A DNA stretch of 58,348 bases from Verrucomicrobiota bacterium (GTDB taxonomy: Bacteria > Verrucomicrobiota > Verrucomicrobiia > Opitutales > Opitutaceae). The notes under the pieces are model-generated. The model made no database searches. It saw only the letters and a list, made by a program, of their open reading frames with translations, and had not been told where the DNA came from. Each line of letters opens with the position of its first letter. Position 1 is the stretch's first letter. The stretch spans positions 1-58,348 of the forward strand of contig JACRQG010000042.1 of NCBI GenBank assembly GCA_016222805.1, in the 5' to 3' direction. Below, piece after piece: positions 35,876-45,047 of the stretch. Position numbers and translations under genes: made by a program.

Positions 35876-36778
35876 TCACCCGCCCGTCGCGTCGAGCCGC
35901 GCCAGGTCCTCGCCGACGCGGAAGTTGAGCGGCACGTCGGGATCGGGTGACGGCACCGCTGACAGCAGGATCCGGGTGTACGGGTGCCGGGGTGCCGCAA
36001 AGATCTCCGCGGTCGGCGCCTCTTCCACGATTCTCCCGCGGCGCATCACGGCCACGCGATCACAGAAGCCTCGCACGACATCGAGGTTGTGGGCGACAAA
36101 GAGGTAGGTCAGGCCGAAGTCGCGCTGCAGTTCCTTGAGCAGGTCGAGCACCTGGGCCTGCATCGCCACGTCCAGCGCCGAGGTGGCCTCGTCGCAGACG
36201 AGCAGGGACGGGCGCAGGATGATCGCCCGGGCGATGCCGATGCGCTGGCGCTGGCCACCGCTGAAGGCATGCGGGTACCGCAGCCGGTGCTCCGGCTTCA
36301 ATCCGACCCGCTCCAGCACCTGCGCAACCCGATCCTCGAGTTCACGTCCGCGGGCGAGCCGGTGAATCACCAGCGGCTCCCCCACGATCTCGCCCACCGT
36401 CATGCGGGGGTTGAGCGAGGAGAATGGATCCTGGAACACCATCTGGATGTGCCGGCGCAGCGGCTTCAGCTCCCGCTCCGGCAGCCGGGCCAGATCCACC
36501 ACACGCTGGTCCGGCAGCGCGAAACGCACCTCTCCCGCGGTCGGCGCGAACGCGCGCAACAGGCACCGCACCGTGGTCGACTTCCCGCAACCGCTTTCTC
36601 CCACCAGCCCGAGCGTCTCGCCCGTGGAAAGATCGAAGCTCACGTCGTCCACCGCCCGCTGCACCCCGACCTGGCGCCGCGGCCACCCCGGAGCATAGAT
36701 GGGAAACTCCTTCGTCAATCCCCGCACCTGGAGCAGCGGGGTCTCCGCTCCGCCCGGCGGCTCCTCCGGGGAGTCCAT
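35876..36778 (-). CDS. Peptide/nickel-type ABC transporter ATP-binding protein (OppF/DppF-like)
   Basis: 300 residues from the ATG at 36778, which shares one base with the previous stop (TGATG). Walker A is GESGCGKS (60-67), the signature is FSGGQRQRIGIARA, and Walker B is LLVCDEATSALD. The MVFQDPFSSLNPRMTVGEIV Q-loop and the C-terminal AEIFAAPRHPYTRILLSAVP segment are diagnostic for the OppF group. It pairs with the OppD-like ATPase directly upstream and the OppC-like permease. The substrate class (oligopeptide, dipeptide or other) cannot be told from the ATPase. Confidence 0.93.
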   Translation of the reverse strand: MDSPEEPPGGAETPLLQVRGLTKEFPIYAPGWPRRQVGVQRAVDDVSFDLSTGETLGLVGESGCGKSTTVRCLLRAFAPTAGEVRFALPDQRVVDLARLPERELKPLRRHIQMVFQDPFSSLNPRMTVGEIVGEPLVIHRLARGRELEDRVAQVLERVGLKPEHRLRYPHAFSGGQRQRIGIARAIILRPSLLVCDEATSALDVAMQAQVLDLLKELQRDFGLTYLFVAHNLDVVRGFCDRVAVMRRGRIVEEAPTAEIFAAPRHPYTRILLSAVPSPDPDVPLNFRVGEDLARLDATGG

Positions 36779-37665
36779 CACGACAACGCCCTTCCGTCCG
36801 GCCGTCGCCCCGCCGCGGCCGCCCGGCGCGCGGGCAGCGCGTCGAGCAACAGGCGGGTGCACGGATGCTGCGGATTGCGCAAGACCGCGCGCACCGAACC
36901 GCGCTCGACGATCTCGCCCCGGTGCATCACCGCCACGTCATCCGCCATCTGAGCCACCACGCCGAAGTCGTGGGTGATCAGGAGCACCGAGCAGCCGATC
37001 TCCCGCTGCAGTTCCTTGATCAGGCCCAGGATCTGCGCCTGGGTGGTCAGGTCCAGCGCGGTCGTCGGTTCGTCGGCAATCAGCAACTCCGGTCGGCACA
37101 CGAGTGCCATCGCGATCACCACGCGCTGCCGCAGCCCGCCGGACAGTTCGTGGGGATACTGCCGGTAGCGGTGCTCGGGGTCGGCCACCCCGACCTTGTG
37201 CAGCATCTCGAGGGTGCGGCGCCGCGCCGCGGCGCGGCTCACTTCCTGGTGAACGAGGATCGCCTCGTCGATCTGGCTGCCGATCGTGTGCACCGGCGAC
37301 AGCGCCACCATCGGCTCCTGGAAAATCATGCTGATCACCCCGCCCCGCACCGTGAACAGCAGCCCGGAACGCTCGTCGAGATGTCCGAGATCCACCTCCC
37401 CGACGCGCTGCGACCGCAGCAACACCTGCCCGGAGAGAATGCGCCCCGGCGGCTGGATCAGTCGCAGGAGCGAGTAGGCCGTGACACTCTTGCCGCTGCC
37501 GGATTCCCCGACGAGGGCCAGGGTCCGGCCCCGCTCGATCGCAAAGGACGCATTCTGCACCGCCCCGACCACCCCTTCGGGAGTGAAGAACGACACCCGC
37601 AGGTTGCGCACTTCCAGGAGTGCGGCCGGCGGGCGGACAGGGGCGGGTGACAGGTCGGGGGGCAT
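36778..37665 (-). CDS. Peptide/nickel-type ABC transporter ATP-binding protein (OppD/DppD-like)
   Basis: 295 residues. Walker A is GESGSGKS (53-60), the signature is LSGGLRQRVVIAMAL, and Walker B is LLIADEPTTALD. SMIFQEPMVALSPVHTIGSQI and the QHPCTRLLLDALPARR tail are typical of OppD. The stop overlaps the OppF-like start by one base. The OppC-like permease lies upstream on the same strand, separated by 178 bp without a gene, which is a wider gap than usual for such operons. Confidence 0.93.
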   Translation of the reverse strand: MPPDLSPAPVRPPAALLEVRNLRVSFFTPEGVVGAVQNASFAIERGRTLALVGESGSGKSVTAYSLLRLIQPPGRILSGQVLLRSQRVGEVDLGHLDERSGLLFTVRGGVISMIFQEPMVALSPVHTIGSQIDEAILVHQEVSRAAARRRTLEMLHKVGVADPEHRYRQYPHELSGGLRQRVVIAMALVCRPELLIADEPTTALDLTTQAQILGLIKELQREIGCSVLLITHDFGVVAQMADDVAVMHRGEIVERGSVRAVLRNPQHPCTRLLLDALPARRAAAAGRRPDGRALS

Positions 37666-37843
37666 CGGCGCAGGGTCCGGGAGGGAAACGTGGCGCCTAC
37701 TTCACCGAACAGGGCTCGCGACGCAACCCTCCGTCTTGACCCGGCGGAAAGTTACCACCGGCAAACGCCCGCGCCCCCAATCCCCGAGGGTTGCAGCTGC
37801 CGAGCAGGCAGGAAATTCCCGGCCCCTCCGGGTTTCTCCTCAC

Positions 37844-38980
37844 CTAACCTTGCGGATCCGCGGCGTCGCGCAGGCCGTCGCCAAGAAAGTTGAAGGCCAG
37901 CACCGTCACGACGATCAGCACCACGGGCATCAGCAGCCAGGGGTAGCTCGCAACTGTTTGGATGCTCAGGCAGTCCTGCAGCATCACCCCCCAACTCACG
38001 ACCGGCGGGCGCAGACCCAGGCCAAGGAACGACAGGGAGGTCTCGCCGAGGATCATCGCGGGCACGCTCATCGTCAGGACCACGATGATGTGGCTCGTGA
38101 AGCCGGGCAGAAGGTGCCGAAAGAGAATCCGCGCATGGCTGGCCCCCAGGAGGCGCGCCGCCATCGCATAGTCCTCCTCCCGCAGGGTCAGAATCTTCCC
38201 GCGCACCACCCGGGCAAGCCCCGTCCAGCCCAGCAGGCTGAGCACGAGGGTGATGGCAAAATAGGTGGAGACCGGCGGCCAGTCCGCCGGCAGCACGGCG
38301 CCGAAGGCCAGCCAGAGCGGAATCTGCGGGAACGCATTGACGATCTCGATCACCCGCTGAATCGCCGTGTCGACCGGGCCGCCAAAGTACCCGGACACCC
38401 CGCCAATCGTGATCCCGAGGACAAACGTCACCGCAATCGCCACCAACCCCACCGACAGGCTGATTCTCGATCCATGGATCAACCGGCTGAAGATATCCCG
38501 GCCGTACTTGTCCGCCCCCAGGAAATAGAACGGCGGCCCGCCGTTCGCTGCCGCGTCCGCTCCCCTCTTGACCCCAAAGAAGTGCCGCTCCCCGGCAATC
38601 AGGCCCCACAGTCGGTAGGGTTGCCCCCGCACGAAAAAGCCCAGGCGAATCACCTCCCGCTCGTCCTCGTAATAGGTCTTCTTGAACGTCAGGGGATCGA
38701 CCGTCAGCCGCATGACCGGCACATGCCAGCCCTCGCGCCAGGAAAACCTCGGCAACTGCGGGGGGCACTGCGCGTAGGAGAGATCGCGCCAACCTGACGA
38801 ATAGGGCGCAAAGAACTCCGCACCTGCCGCCAGCACGTACAGCACCACCAGAAGATAAAGGGAGCCCACCGCCAGCCGGTGCCGGGTAAACCGCCACCAG
38901 AACAGCGCCCACGGCGACAACGTGCCCGGTTCCGGCGTCGGGGACGCCGCCGGCAGCGCGGGGACGGTGGTCTCGGGCAT
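37844..38980 (-). CDS. Peptide/nickel-type ABC transporter permease (OppC/DppC-like)
   Basis: 378 residues from the ATG at 38980. A first membrane helix is at about 38-58, followed by a periplasmic loop of about 110 residues that is longer than in most OppC proteins. Then comes FLGADKYGRDIFSRLIHGSRISLSVG, the diagnostic OppC block, and five helices. The EAA-type motif EEDYAMAARLLGASHARILFRHLLPG contacts the ATPases. No OppB permease or OppA binding protein is adjacent. The gene upstream encodes an unrelated lipoprotein, so either the missing subunits are elsewhere or this set is a remnant. Confidence 0.92.
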   Translation of the reverse strand: MPETTVPALPAASPTPEPGTLSPWALFWWRFTRHRLAVGSLYLLVVLYVLAAGAEFFAPYSSGWRDLSYAQCPPQLPRFSWREGWHVPVMRLTVDPLTFKKTYYEDEREVIRLGFFVRGQPYRLWGLIAGERHFFGVKRGADAAANGGPPFYFLGADKYGRDIFSRLIHGSRISLSVGLVAIAVTFVLGITIGGVSGYFGGPVDTAIQRVIEIVNAFPQIPLWLAFGAVLPADWPPVSTYFAITLVLSLLGWTGLARVVRGKILTLREEDYAMAARLLGASHARILFRHLLPGFTSHIIVVLTMSVPAMILGETSLSFLGLGLRPPVVSWGVMLQDCLSIQTVASYPWLLMPVVLIVVTVLAFNFLGDGLRDAADPQG

Positions 38981-39046
38981 CGCCGTGAACACAAGTCCGC
39001 GCGCACCGTCGCGCAAGCGGCAAGTCGCCCGGGGCGGTCGCCGCGC

Positions 39047-40552
39047 CTACCGCCGACCTTCCCGACCGATCACCCCGTCGATCCGCTCCTCCGTCCAGGC
39101 CTGGTCGCGAAGCCACGCGGCCGCCGCGCCGGGATCGCGCCGGGCCCACTCGCGCGCCGTGCGTTCCACCTGCAGGTCGGAACGCCCGGCGCGGGGCAGG
39201 CCCGCCAGCCACCGTGCCGCCTCGTCGGGCGACACCGCGACCAGAGTCTGCCAGTACGCGTCCCGCGCCTGTTCCCGCAGCGAAACACCGGGCAGGAGTT
39301 CGATCCATTGCGCCACCGCCAAGGCATCAGCCGAACTGCGTTGTCGGATAAACGCCAGCAGGGCCGCCTCCCGATCCAGGCCCGCCGGCTGCCCTTCCAG
39401 CCACGCGGCAAACGCCCCGGCCAAACCACCGGTTACCGGCTCCAGGATCCCGCCGCCGCCTCCCGCCCCGCGCCCGGCTCCCCTCGCCTCGGGCGGCGCC
39501 ACCATCCGCCGGGCGACGGCGATGCCGAGTCCCGCGTCGAGACCCGCCACCGCTGCCTCCCGCGCCTCTCCCGGGGGCAGCCCCCGGCACCAGGCAAAAG
39601 CCGCGGAGGCATCCACCGCGATCCACGTCTGCGCGATCGCCGTCAGCAGCAACCACCGGTCGCGCCCCGGCGGCAGCAGTTCCACGAAGTCCAGCGCGCG
39701 GACCGGCTCCCGCTGCGCGACCTCGAAGCCCGCGGCTGCCGCCCAGCGCCGGCGCCCCTCGCCTTCCGGCACTTCCTCAATCCACGCCCGGGCGGCACCG
39801 GGATCACGCCGCGCCCAGGCGGCGACCGCGTAGCCGAGCACCTCGTCGCGCGCCGGGCCCGGGCTCAACCGCGCCAGGTTTCGCACCGCTGCCCCTCCGG
39901 AACGCGCCACCGATTCCTCGGCCACCACCCGGCGCACAGTGGCGCCGTCGCCGGCGTCGGCCAGGCCCAACGCCCATTCCACCGCCTTCGGCGCATCGCG
40001 ATCAACCTGCTGGCGGACCATGACCTCCCAGACCGCCGCCCGGGGTGCACCGGGAGGCAGGCTCTCCGCCAGCCGGTGCGCCGCCGCGGGATCCTCGTTC
40101 GCCAGGATGGCGGCCGCAGCCCGGGCCACCCGTTCGCGGACTCGGGGCTCCGCCGGTCCGTCGACGGGTGCCAGGGGCCCTCCCAGGCTCCCGGCCCGCG
40201 CGGATTCCACCCATCGCGCCACCCACTCCGGCTCGCTTGTTTCCGCCGCGGGCGGGCGGGCCTCCAAGCTCGACGAGGGCATGGCTGGCTTCCGGGGCCG
40301 TTCGGCCTCGCGCCAATCCGCTCCGGTCCCGCATCCGGAAAGAAGACCGGCGACGACAAGCCCCAGCGACGTCCAGGCGCGAAGCGAGCGGACGGGCGAC
40401 GTGCCTTTAACCCGACCGACGCCCGTGCCCCACGGCGGAGCGGAGCGCGTGACCCGATTGCTCCTGCCCGCCCACGGGGCGGCGGCACTCGAGCTTTCGT
40501 CGCGAGAGGGTGCCGGGCGGATCGTTGAGGACACGCGACACTTCAACACCAA
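39047..40552 (-). CDS. Lipoprotein with WxxxDPxAA helical repeats
   Basis: About 501 residues if started at the TTG at 40552 or the GTGs just after. A lipobox LLSGC (Cys74) closes a hydrophobic stretch VVAGLLSGC, but no ATG, GTG or TTG lies close before it, so the start is unresolved and the first 50 residues may not be coding. The body is alpha-helical and repeats a pattern around VAAWARRDPGAARAWIEEVP and REWARRDPGAAAAWLRD, with LPPG turns, like helical-repeat proteins common in Verrucomicrobiota. The last codons run into a TGTAG-type element, which supplies the TAG stop. The function is unknown; it probably mediates protein contacts in the periplasm. Confidence 0.7.
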   Translation of the reverse strand: MVLKCRVSSTIRPAPSRDESSSAAAPWAGRSNRVTRSAPPWGTGVGRVKGTSPVRSLRAWTSLGLVVAGLLSGCGTGADWREAERPRKPAMPSSSLEARPPAAETSEPEWVARWVESARAGSLGGPLAPVDGPAEPRVRERVARAAAAILANEDPAAAHRLAESLPPGAPRAAVWEVMVRQQVDRDAPKAVEWALGLADAGDGATVRRVVAEESVARSGGAAVRNLARLSPGPARDEVLGYAVAAWARRDPGAARAWIEEVPEGEGRRRWAAAAGFEVAQREPVRALDFVELLPPGRDRWLLLTAIAQTWIAVDASAAFAWCRGLPPGEAREAAVAGLDAGLGIAVARRMVAPPEARGAGRGAGGGGGILEPVTGGLAGAFAAWLEGQPAGLDREAALLAFIRQRSSADALAVAQWIELLPGVSLREQARDAYWQTLVAVSPDEAARWLAGLPRAGRSDLQVERTAREWARRDPGAAAAWLRDQAWTEERIDGVIGREGRR

Positions 40553-40583
40553 CGCGCCCCCCGTGCAACTCGCCGGCGTGTCG

Positions 40584-40613
40584 CCCGACCGGACCGATCA
40601 CCCGCCGGTCGGG
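40584..40613. other. 9-bp perfect hairpin in a divergent intergenic region
   Basis: CCCGACCGG (40584-40592) pairs perfectly with CCGGTCGGG (40605-40613) around a 12-nt loop. It lies between the lipoprotein gene (minus) and the Gfo/Idh/MocA gene (plus), 118 bp before the latter. It could be an operator or part of a leader; I saw no clear promoter around it. Confidence 0.4.
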
Positions 40614-40731
40614 AACCGACGCTCCTTCCCGTCCACGCCCTCCTTCACTCGAACATTGCGTGGCACCCGTCGCCGGACCCAAACTGAACACCGCCCGGTC
40701 AACCTTTCTCAACCTCAGCCTCAAAACCTCC

Positions 40732-42117
40732 ATGTCACGCTCCGTCACCCGTCGGAAATTCCTCCAGCACACCGCCACCGCCAGCGCCATCGCCTTTCCT
40801 GCGGTGATGCGCTCCCAACCGGCCGGCACCCCGACACCCAACCAGCGCCTCAACGTGGCCATCATCGGCGCCGGCGGCCGCGGCGGAGCCGCGGTCCAGG
40901 CGATGAAGGACGAGAACATCGTGGCGATCTGCGACGTCGACGAGGACCGCTGCAATTCCTCGCTGAAATCGTTTCGCGAGAAATACCCGGAGGAAGCGGC
41001 GCGCCACGCCTCGACCGCCCGCTTCAACGACTATCGCAAGATGTTCGATCAGCTGGGCAACAAGATCGACGCCGTCACCGTTTCGACGCCCGACCACATG
41101 CACTTTCCGGCGGCGATGACCGCGATGTCGCTGGGCAAGCACGTGTTTGTCGAGAAGCCGCTGGCCCATACCGTTTCGGAGGCGCTCCAGCTGGCGAAGA
41201 AGGCGCGCGAGACGAAGCTGGTCACGCAGATGGGCAACCAGGGGCACGCCAAGGAAGGTCCGCGCATCCTGAAGGAGTGGGTCGACGCCGGCGTGCTCGG
41301 CGAGGTGCGTGAGGTCGTGAGCTGGACAGATCGCCCGTTCTTCCCGCCGTGGCGCCTGCCCATCGGCTCGTTCAAGAAGCCCGATCACTCGAAGATGATC
41401 CCGGTCGTGCCGAAGGGGCTGAACTGGGATGCCTGGCTGGGCGTCGCGCAGGCACGCGCCTACGACCCGGCCTACATGCCGTGGCAATGGCGCGGCTGGT
41501 GGGATTTCGGCACCGGCGCGTTCGGCGATGTCGCCTGCCACATCATGGACGGCGCGTACTGGGCCCTCAACCTCGGGATGCCCACCGCGGTGGAGGCGAT
41601 GTCCACCCAGGCCACGGAAGTCGCCTCGCCGCTCGCCTCGGTCGTCACCAACTACTTCCCCGCCCGCGGCCAGATGCCGCCGGTGAAGTACACCTGGTCC
41701 GACGGCGGGCTCATGCCGCCCCTGCCGAAGGAGCTCGAGTTCGGCCGCGATCTCGACCGCGAAGCCGGCACCCTGCTGTTTGGCAGCAAGGCGACCGTGC
41801 TGTGCAGTTTCTACTACGACACGGTGCGCATCATTCCCGAGGCGAAGATGAAGGAGATGACGCCCAGCCTTCCCGCCAAGACCATCCCCCGCATCAAGGG
41901 CGATCACTTCGCGGAGTGGGTGCAAGGCTGCAAGGGTGGGCCGAAGCCGGGCTCGAACTTCGAGTACTCGGGGCCGTTCACCGCCGCCGTCCTGCTTGCC
42001 AATGTCGCGATTCGCTCCCGCCGCCGAATTGAGTGGGATGCCAAGGCGGTGAAGGTGACGAACGTCCCCGACGCGAATCAGTTCATCACCAAGGAATATC
42101 GCCCCGGCTGGTTCTGA
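40732..42117 (+). CDS. Tat-exported Gfo/Idh/MocA-family oxidoreductase
   Basis: 461 residues from the ATG at 40732; the frame is open further upstream without protein-like sequence. A Tat signal SRSVTRRKFLQHTATASAIA occupies about 2-21. The Rossmann motif is VAIIGAGGRGG (42-52) with acidic CDVDEDR after strand two, and the EKP motif is at 141-143, as in active family members. The C-terminal domain has WDFGTGAFGDVACHIMDG, with the His typical of this exported subgroup. These enzymes oxidise or reduce sugars with tightly held NAD(P). It converges on two sulfatases with a strong hairpin between, fitting a role in glycan breakdown. Confidence 0.93.
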   Translation: MSRSVTRRKFLQHTATASAIAFPAVMRSQPAGTPTPNQRLNVAIIGAGGRGGAAVQAMKDENIVAICDVDEDRCNSSLKSFREKYPEEAARHASTARFNDYRKMFDQLGNKIDAVTVSTPDHMHFPAAMTAMSLGKHVFVEKPLAHTVSEALQLAKKARETKLVTQMGNQGHAKEGPRILKEWVDAGVLGEVREVVSWTDRPFFPPWRLPIGSFKKPDHSKMIPVVPKGLNWDAWLGVAQARAYDPAYMPWQWRGWWDFGTGAFGDVACHIMDGAYWALNLGMPTAVEAMSTQATEVASPLASVVTNYFPARGQMPPVKYTWSDGGLMPPLPKELEFGRDLDREAGTLLFGSKATVLCSFYYDTVRIIPEAKMKEMTPSLPAKTIPRIKGDHFAEWVQGCKGGPKPGSNFEYSGPFTAAVLLANVAIRSRRRIEWDAKAVKVTNVPDANQFITKEYRPGWF

Positions 42118-42126
42118 GCGGGTACC

Positions 42127-42152
42127 GTGGCGCGGAAACCCATCCGCGCCAC
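42127..42152. terminator. Bidirectional terminator-like hairpin
   Basis: GTGGCGCGGA (42127-42136) is perfectly complementary to TCCGCGCCAC (42143-42152) around a 6-nt loop. It lies 9 bp after the Gfo/Idh/MocA stop and 7 bp before the stop of the convergent sulfatase. A short pyrimidine run follows on the plus strand. Confidence 0.75.
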
Positions 42153-42159
42153 CCTTTCG

Positions 42160-43602
42160 TCACTTCTTCGGACGGAACGCCGGGTTGGGCGTTGGCATCT
42201 TCGCCCCAACCTCGCGGCGCCACGCGTCCAAACGCGCCCGCAGCTCGGCGGCGCGCTGTGGTTCGCGTGCGGCCAGGTTCTCGGCCTCGCCCGGATCCGC
42301 GGCGAGGTTGAAAAGTTCTACGCGGCCGTCCTCCAGGTACTCGAGGAGCTTCCAATCCCCTGTCCGCACGGCACTCACCGGCGTGGTGGTTTCATAGTAG
42401 TGCGGATAGTGGAAGAACAGCGGCCCGCGATCGGCGCGAACGCCCGGCTGGCGCAGCAGCGGCCGGAGATCCGTGCCGTCCAGGACCACCCGCGGCACGG
42501 TGGAACGTTCGGACCGCAGCGTGGGGTGGAGATCGGCCAGCGACACCGGCGTCTCGCACACCGTCCCGGGAACCGACACCCCGGGCCAGCGAATCAGGAG
42601 CGGCACCCGGATCCCGCCTTCGTAGAGCGAACCCTTGCCGGAGCGTAACGGCGCGTTGCTCGTAACCGGGACCTTCTGTCCGGATTTCCGATCGGTGCCG
42701 GTGTAGCCCCCATTGTCGCTGGTGAAGACGACGACGGTCGTGTCGGCCAGGCCGCGCTCCCGGAGACGATCGAGGATGCGACCCACACTCTCGTCGAGGC
42801 TCTTCACCATCGCGGCGTAGACGGCGTTCTGGTGCCGCATCCCAGGACGCAATTTCGCTTCGAAGTGCGTCACCAGTTCGGGCTTCGCCTCGATCGGCGT
42901 GTGGGGCGCATGGTGGGCGAGGTAGAGGAAGAAGGGACGCCCCTCGGCGCGATCGATCACCCGCAGGGCCTCGTCGGTCAGGCGATCGGTCAGGTACTCG
43001 CCGGGCCGGCCAAACTCCAGGTGCGGCACATACCGGTACTGCGGCGCAAAACGCTCGGCGTTCGCGTACGGCCACCAGAAGCTCGCCGGCGCGCCCCAAT
43101 GCGTGCCCCCGATGTTGACGTCGAAACCGTGGGTCTCGGGCGCGTGATTGGCGTCGCCGAGGTGCCACTTGCCCACCAGGGCGGTCAGGTAACCGGCGCC
43201 GCGCAACTGGGTGGCGAGGGTCGTTTCCACCGGCGGCAGATCATGGCGCGACTCCCCGTCGAGCAGGCGGCGGTTGGGGTTCTTCTGCAACGAGCCCTCG
43301 ATCCAGATGGTCATGCCCAGGCGGGCCGCATGCCGCCCGGTCAACAGCATCGCCCGGGTCGGCGAACAGACCGACATCGCATACGCCTGGGTGAAGCGCA
43401 CGCCTTCGCGCGCCAGCGCATCCAGGCGCGGAGTCTCGTGCAGGTCGGCACCGTAGCACCCCAGATCCGACCAGCCCAGGTCGTCGGCCAGGATCAACAA
43501 GAGGTTGGGCGGGCGGTCCGGCGACGGTGCCGCCGGCGCCGCGCCCGCTGCCAGCGAGGCCGCCAGCAACCCCGCGGCCAACAGGAAGGGCCGCCGGCTC
43601 AT
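42160..43602 (-). CDS. Secreted S1 sulfatase (CSPTR type)
   Basis: 480 residues from the ATG at 43602, which overlaps the stop of the upstream sulfatase (ATGA). A signal peptide is at about 1-25. Active-site segments are LILADDLGWSDLGCYG, the formylglycine motif C79-S-P-T-R, GKWHLGDANHAPETHGFD, HHAPHTPIEAK and TSDNGGYTGTD. The C-terminal ELFNLAADPGEAENLA block closes the fold. It looks fully competent and resembles sulfatases acting on glycosaminoglycan or algal sugars, though the subfamily is not assignable by eye. Coupling to the second sulfatase suggests that two different sulfate positions are removed together. Confidence 0.94.
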   Translation of the reverse strand: MSRRPFLLAAGLLAASLAAGAAPAAPSPDRPPNLLLILADDLGWSDLGCYGADLHETPRLDALAREGVRFTQAYAMSVCSPTRAMLLTGRHAARLGMTIWIEGSLQKNPNRRLLDGESRHDLPPVETTLATQLRGAGYLTALVGKWHLGDANHAPETHGFDVNIGGTHWGAPASFWWPYANAERFAPQYRYVPHLEFGRPGEYLTDRLTDEALRVIDRAEGRPFFLYLAHHAPHTPIEAKPELVTHFEAKLRPGMRHQNAVYAAMVKSLDESVGRILDRLRERGLADTTVVVFTSDNGGYTGTDRKSGQKVPVTSNAPLRSGKGSLYEGGIRVPLLIRWPGVSVPGTVCETPVSLADLHPTLRSERSTVPRVVLDGTDLRPLLRQPGVRADRGPLFFHYPHYYETTTPVSAVRTGDWKLLEYLEDGRVELFNLAADPGEAENLAAREPQRAAELRARLDAWRREVGAKMPTPNPAFRPKK

Positions 43603-45047
43603 GGACGCCCGCGGTTGACCGTCTCGGTTCGCTGCGCCAGCAGCGCCGTCATGGCCTGCAGCGTGCCGGCATGCGCCGCCTGGGACGCCAGGTTGGCGTA
43701 TTCGCGCGGATCGGTGACCGCATCGTACAACTGCCGGCTGCCATCCGGCCATTCGAGGTAGGTATGGGTGGCGGTGTGCAGGGCGCGGCCGATCTTGTTG
43801 CCGCCCCGCAGGACAATCGTGTACGCGCTTTCGCGGGCCTTCGCCGCCGGATCCCGGATCACCGGCGCCTGGCTCACGCCCTGCTGGCCCGCGTGCAGCG
43901 GGAGACCGGCGAGATCGACCAGCGTCGGGAACAGGTCGACGTATTCGAGCAGGCTGGATGTCGCCGCCCCGCGCGGCACACCGCGGCCCGCGACGATGAA
44001 CGGCGCGCGCGCCGACTCGTCCATCAGGCTCATCTTGGCATAGAAGCCGCCGTGCTCGCCGAGGTGCCAGCCGTGATCGCTCATGAAGACGACGAGGGTT
44101 GAATCCCAGAGATTCAGCCGATCCATCTCGGCCAGGAGGATCCCCACCTGGGCATCCATGAAGGACACCGCCGCATAGTAGTGCTGGATGATCGCCCGCC
44201 GCTGCTCGATCGTGAGATTGCGCTCCGAACGCGGAGCCCAGGCGATGCCGGGGATGTCCTTTTCGTGCCCGGGCGGTTCCGGCGGCGTCGGCATCCGGGC
44301 CGGATCGTGCAGATCGAAATATTTCTTTGGCGCGGTGTGGGGGATGTGCGGTTTGTGAAAGCCGGCGGCGATGAAGAACGGCTTGCCGGGCTGGGCGGAG
44401 AAATACCGGAGGAGCCGGCGGGCGACCTGGCCATCCGGTTCCTCCTCGTCGGCGTTCGTGGTCGCCTGCCATGGGAACGGCACCGCGGGGCCGCTGCCGG
44501 CGGCGGCCGCCGCCGCGGCCTTGCCTTTCTTGCCCCCTTTCTTTGCGCCCTTCTGCTTGCCGTCGCGCACAACGTCGTCCTCCTCACCGCCGCGCTGGGG
44601 TTCGGAATAGTAATCCCACGCCACCGCCTGGCTGAACGTCCCGTGGGCGATCTTGCCACAACCGGCCGTGGCGTAGCCGTGCGCCCGGAAATACTCCGGC
44701 AGGAACTGGAAGTCCGCACCGAGCCGCAGGCGCGGGTTGGTGGCGTTGTTGAGCACTCCCGTCACCTCGGGATAGCGTCCGCTGAGGAAGGACGTGCGGG
44801 AGACATTGCACACCGGATAATTGCAGTAGGCGCGATCAAATCGCAGACCCCGGGCGGCGAGGCGGTCGAGATTCGGGGTCTTCGCCTCCGCCGCGCCATA
44901 ACAGCCCAGGCGGGTATTCAGGTCATCGGAAACGATCAGCAGGACATTGGGCCGGGACGGTGTCGGGGCGGCGGCCAGCAGGACGACCGCAGTTCCCGGC
45001 AGGATTGACACGAGCAGCAGCCGGCGGAGGCGAGCGGCGAGGTTCAT
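43599..45047 (-). CDS. Iduronate-2-sulfatase-like S1 sulfatase with atypical CNVSR motif
   Basis: 482 residues from the ATG at 45047 with a signal peptide (about 1-28). LIVSDDLNTRLGCYG and YCNYPVCNVSRTSFLSGRYP place the predicted formylglycine Cys at 80. The motif is C-N-V-S-R, with Val where the consensus CxPxR has Pro. Later segments FHKPHIPHTAPKKYFDL and SDHGWHLGEHGGF match the iduronate-sulfatase-like group. A low-complexity Lys/Gly/Ala run (residues 161-187, bases 44487-44567) interrupts the fold in what is normally a surface loop. The gene is translationally coupled to the sulfatase at 42160-43602. Whether the Cys is matured is uncertain. Confidence 0.92.
   Translation of the reverse strand: MNLAARLRRLLLVSILPGTAVVLLAAAPTPSRPNVLLIVSDDLNTRLGCYGAAEAKTPNLDRLAARGLRFDRAYCNYPVCNVSRTSFLSGRYPEVTGVLNNATNPRLRLGADFQFLPEYFRAHGYATAGCGKIAHGTFSQAVAWDYYSEPQRGGEEDDVVRDGKQKGAKKGGKKGKAAAAAAAGSGPAVPFPWQATTNADEEEPDGQVARRLLRYFSAQPGKPFFIAAGFHKPHIPHTAPKKYFDLHDPARMPTPPEPPGHEKDIPGIAWAPRSERNLTIEQRRAIIQHYYAAVSFMDAQVGILLAEMDRLNLWDSTLVVFMSDHGWHLGEHGGFYAKMSLMDESARAPFIVAGRGVPRGAATSSLLEYVDLFPTLVDLAGLPLHAGQQGVSQAPVIRDPAAKARESAYTIVLRGGNKIGRALHTATHTYLEWPDGSRQLYDAVTDPREYANLASQAAHAGTLQAMTALLAQRTETVNRGRP

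Noticed and set aside
39047-40552. The helical-repeat lipoprotein as the missing OppA binding protein
   Set aside because: It shows Trp/Asp-Pro-Ala-Ala helical repeats and none of the sequence features of family 5 solute-binding proteins.
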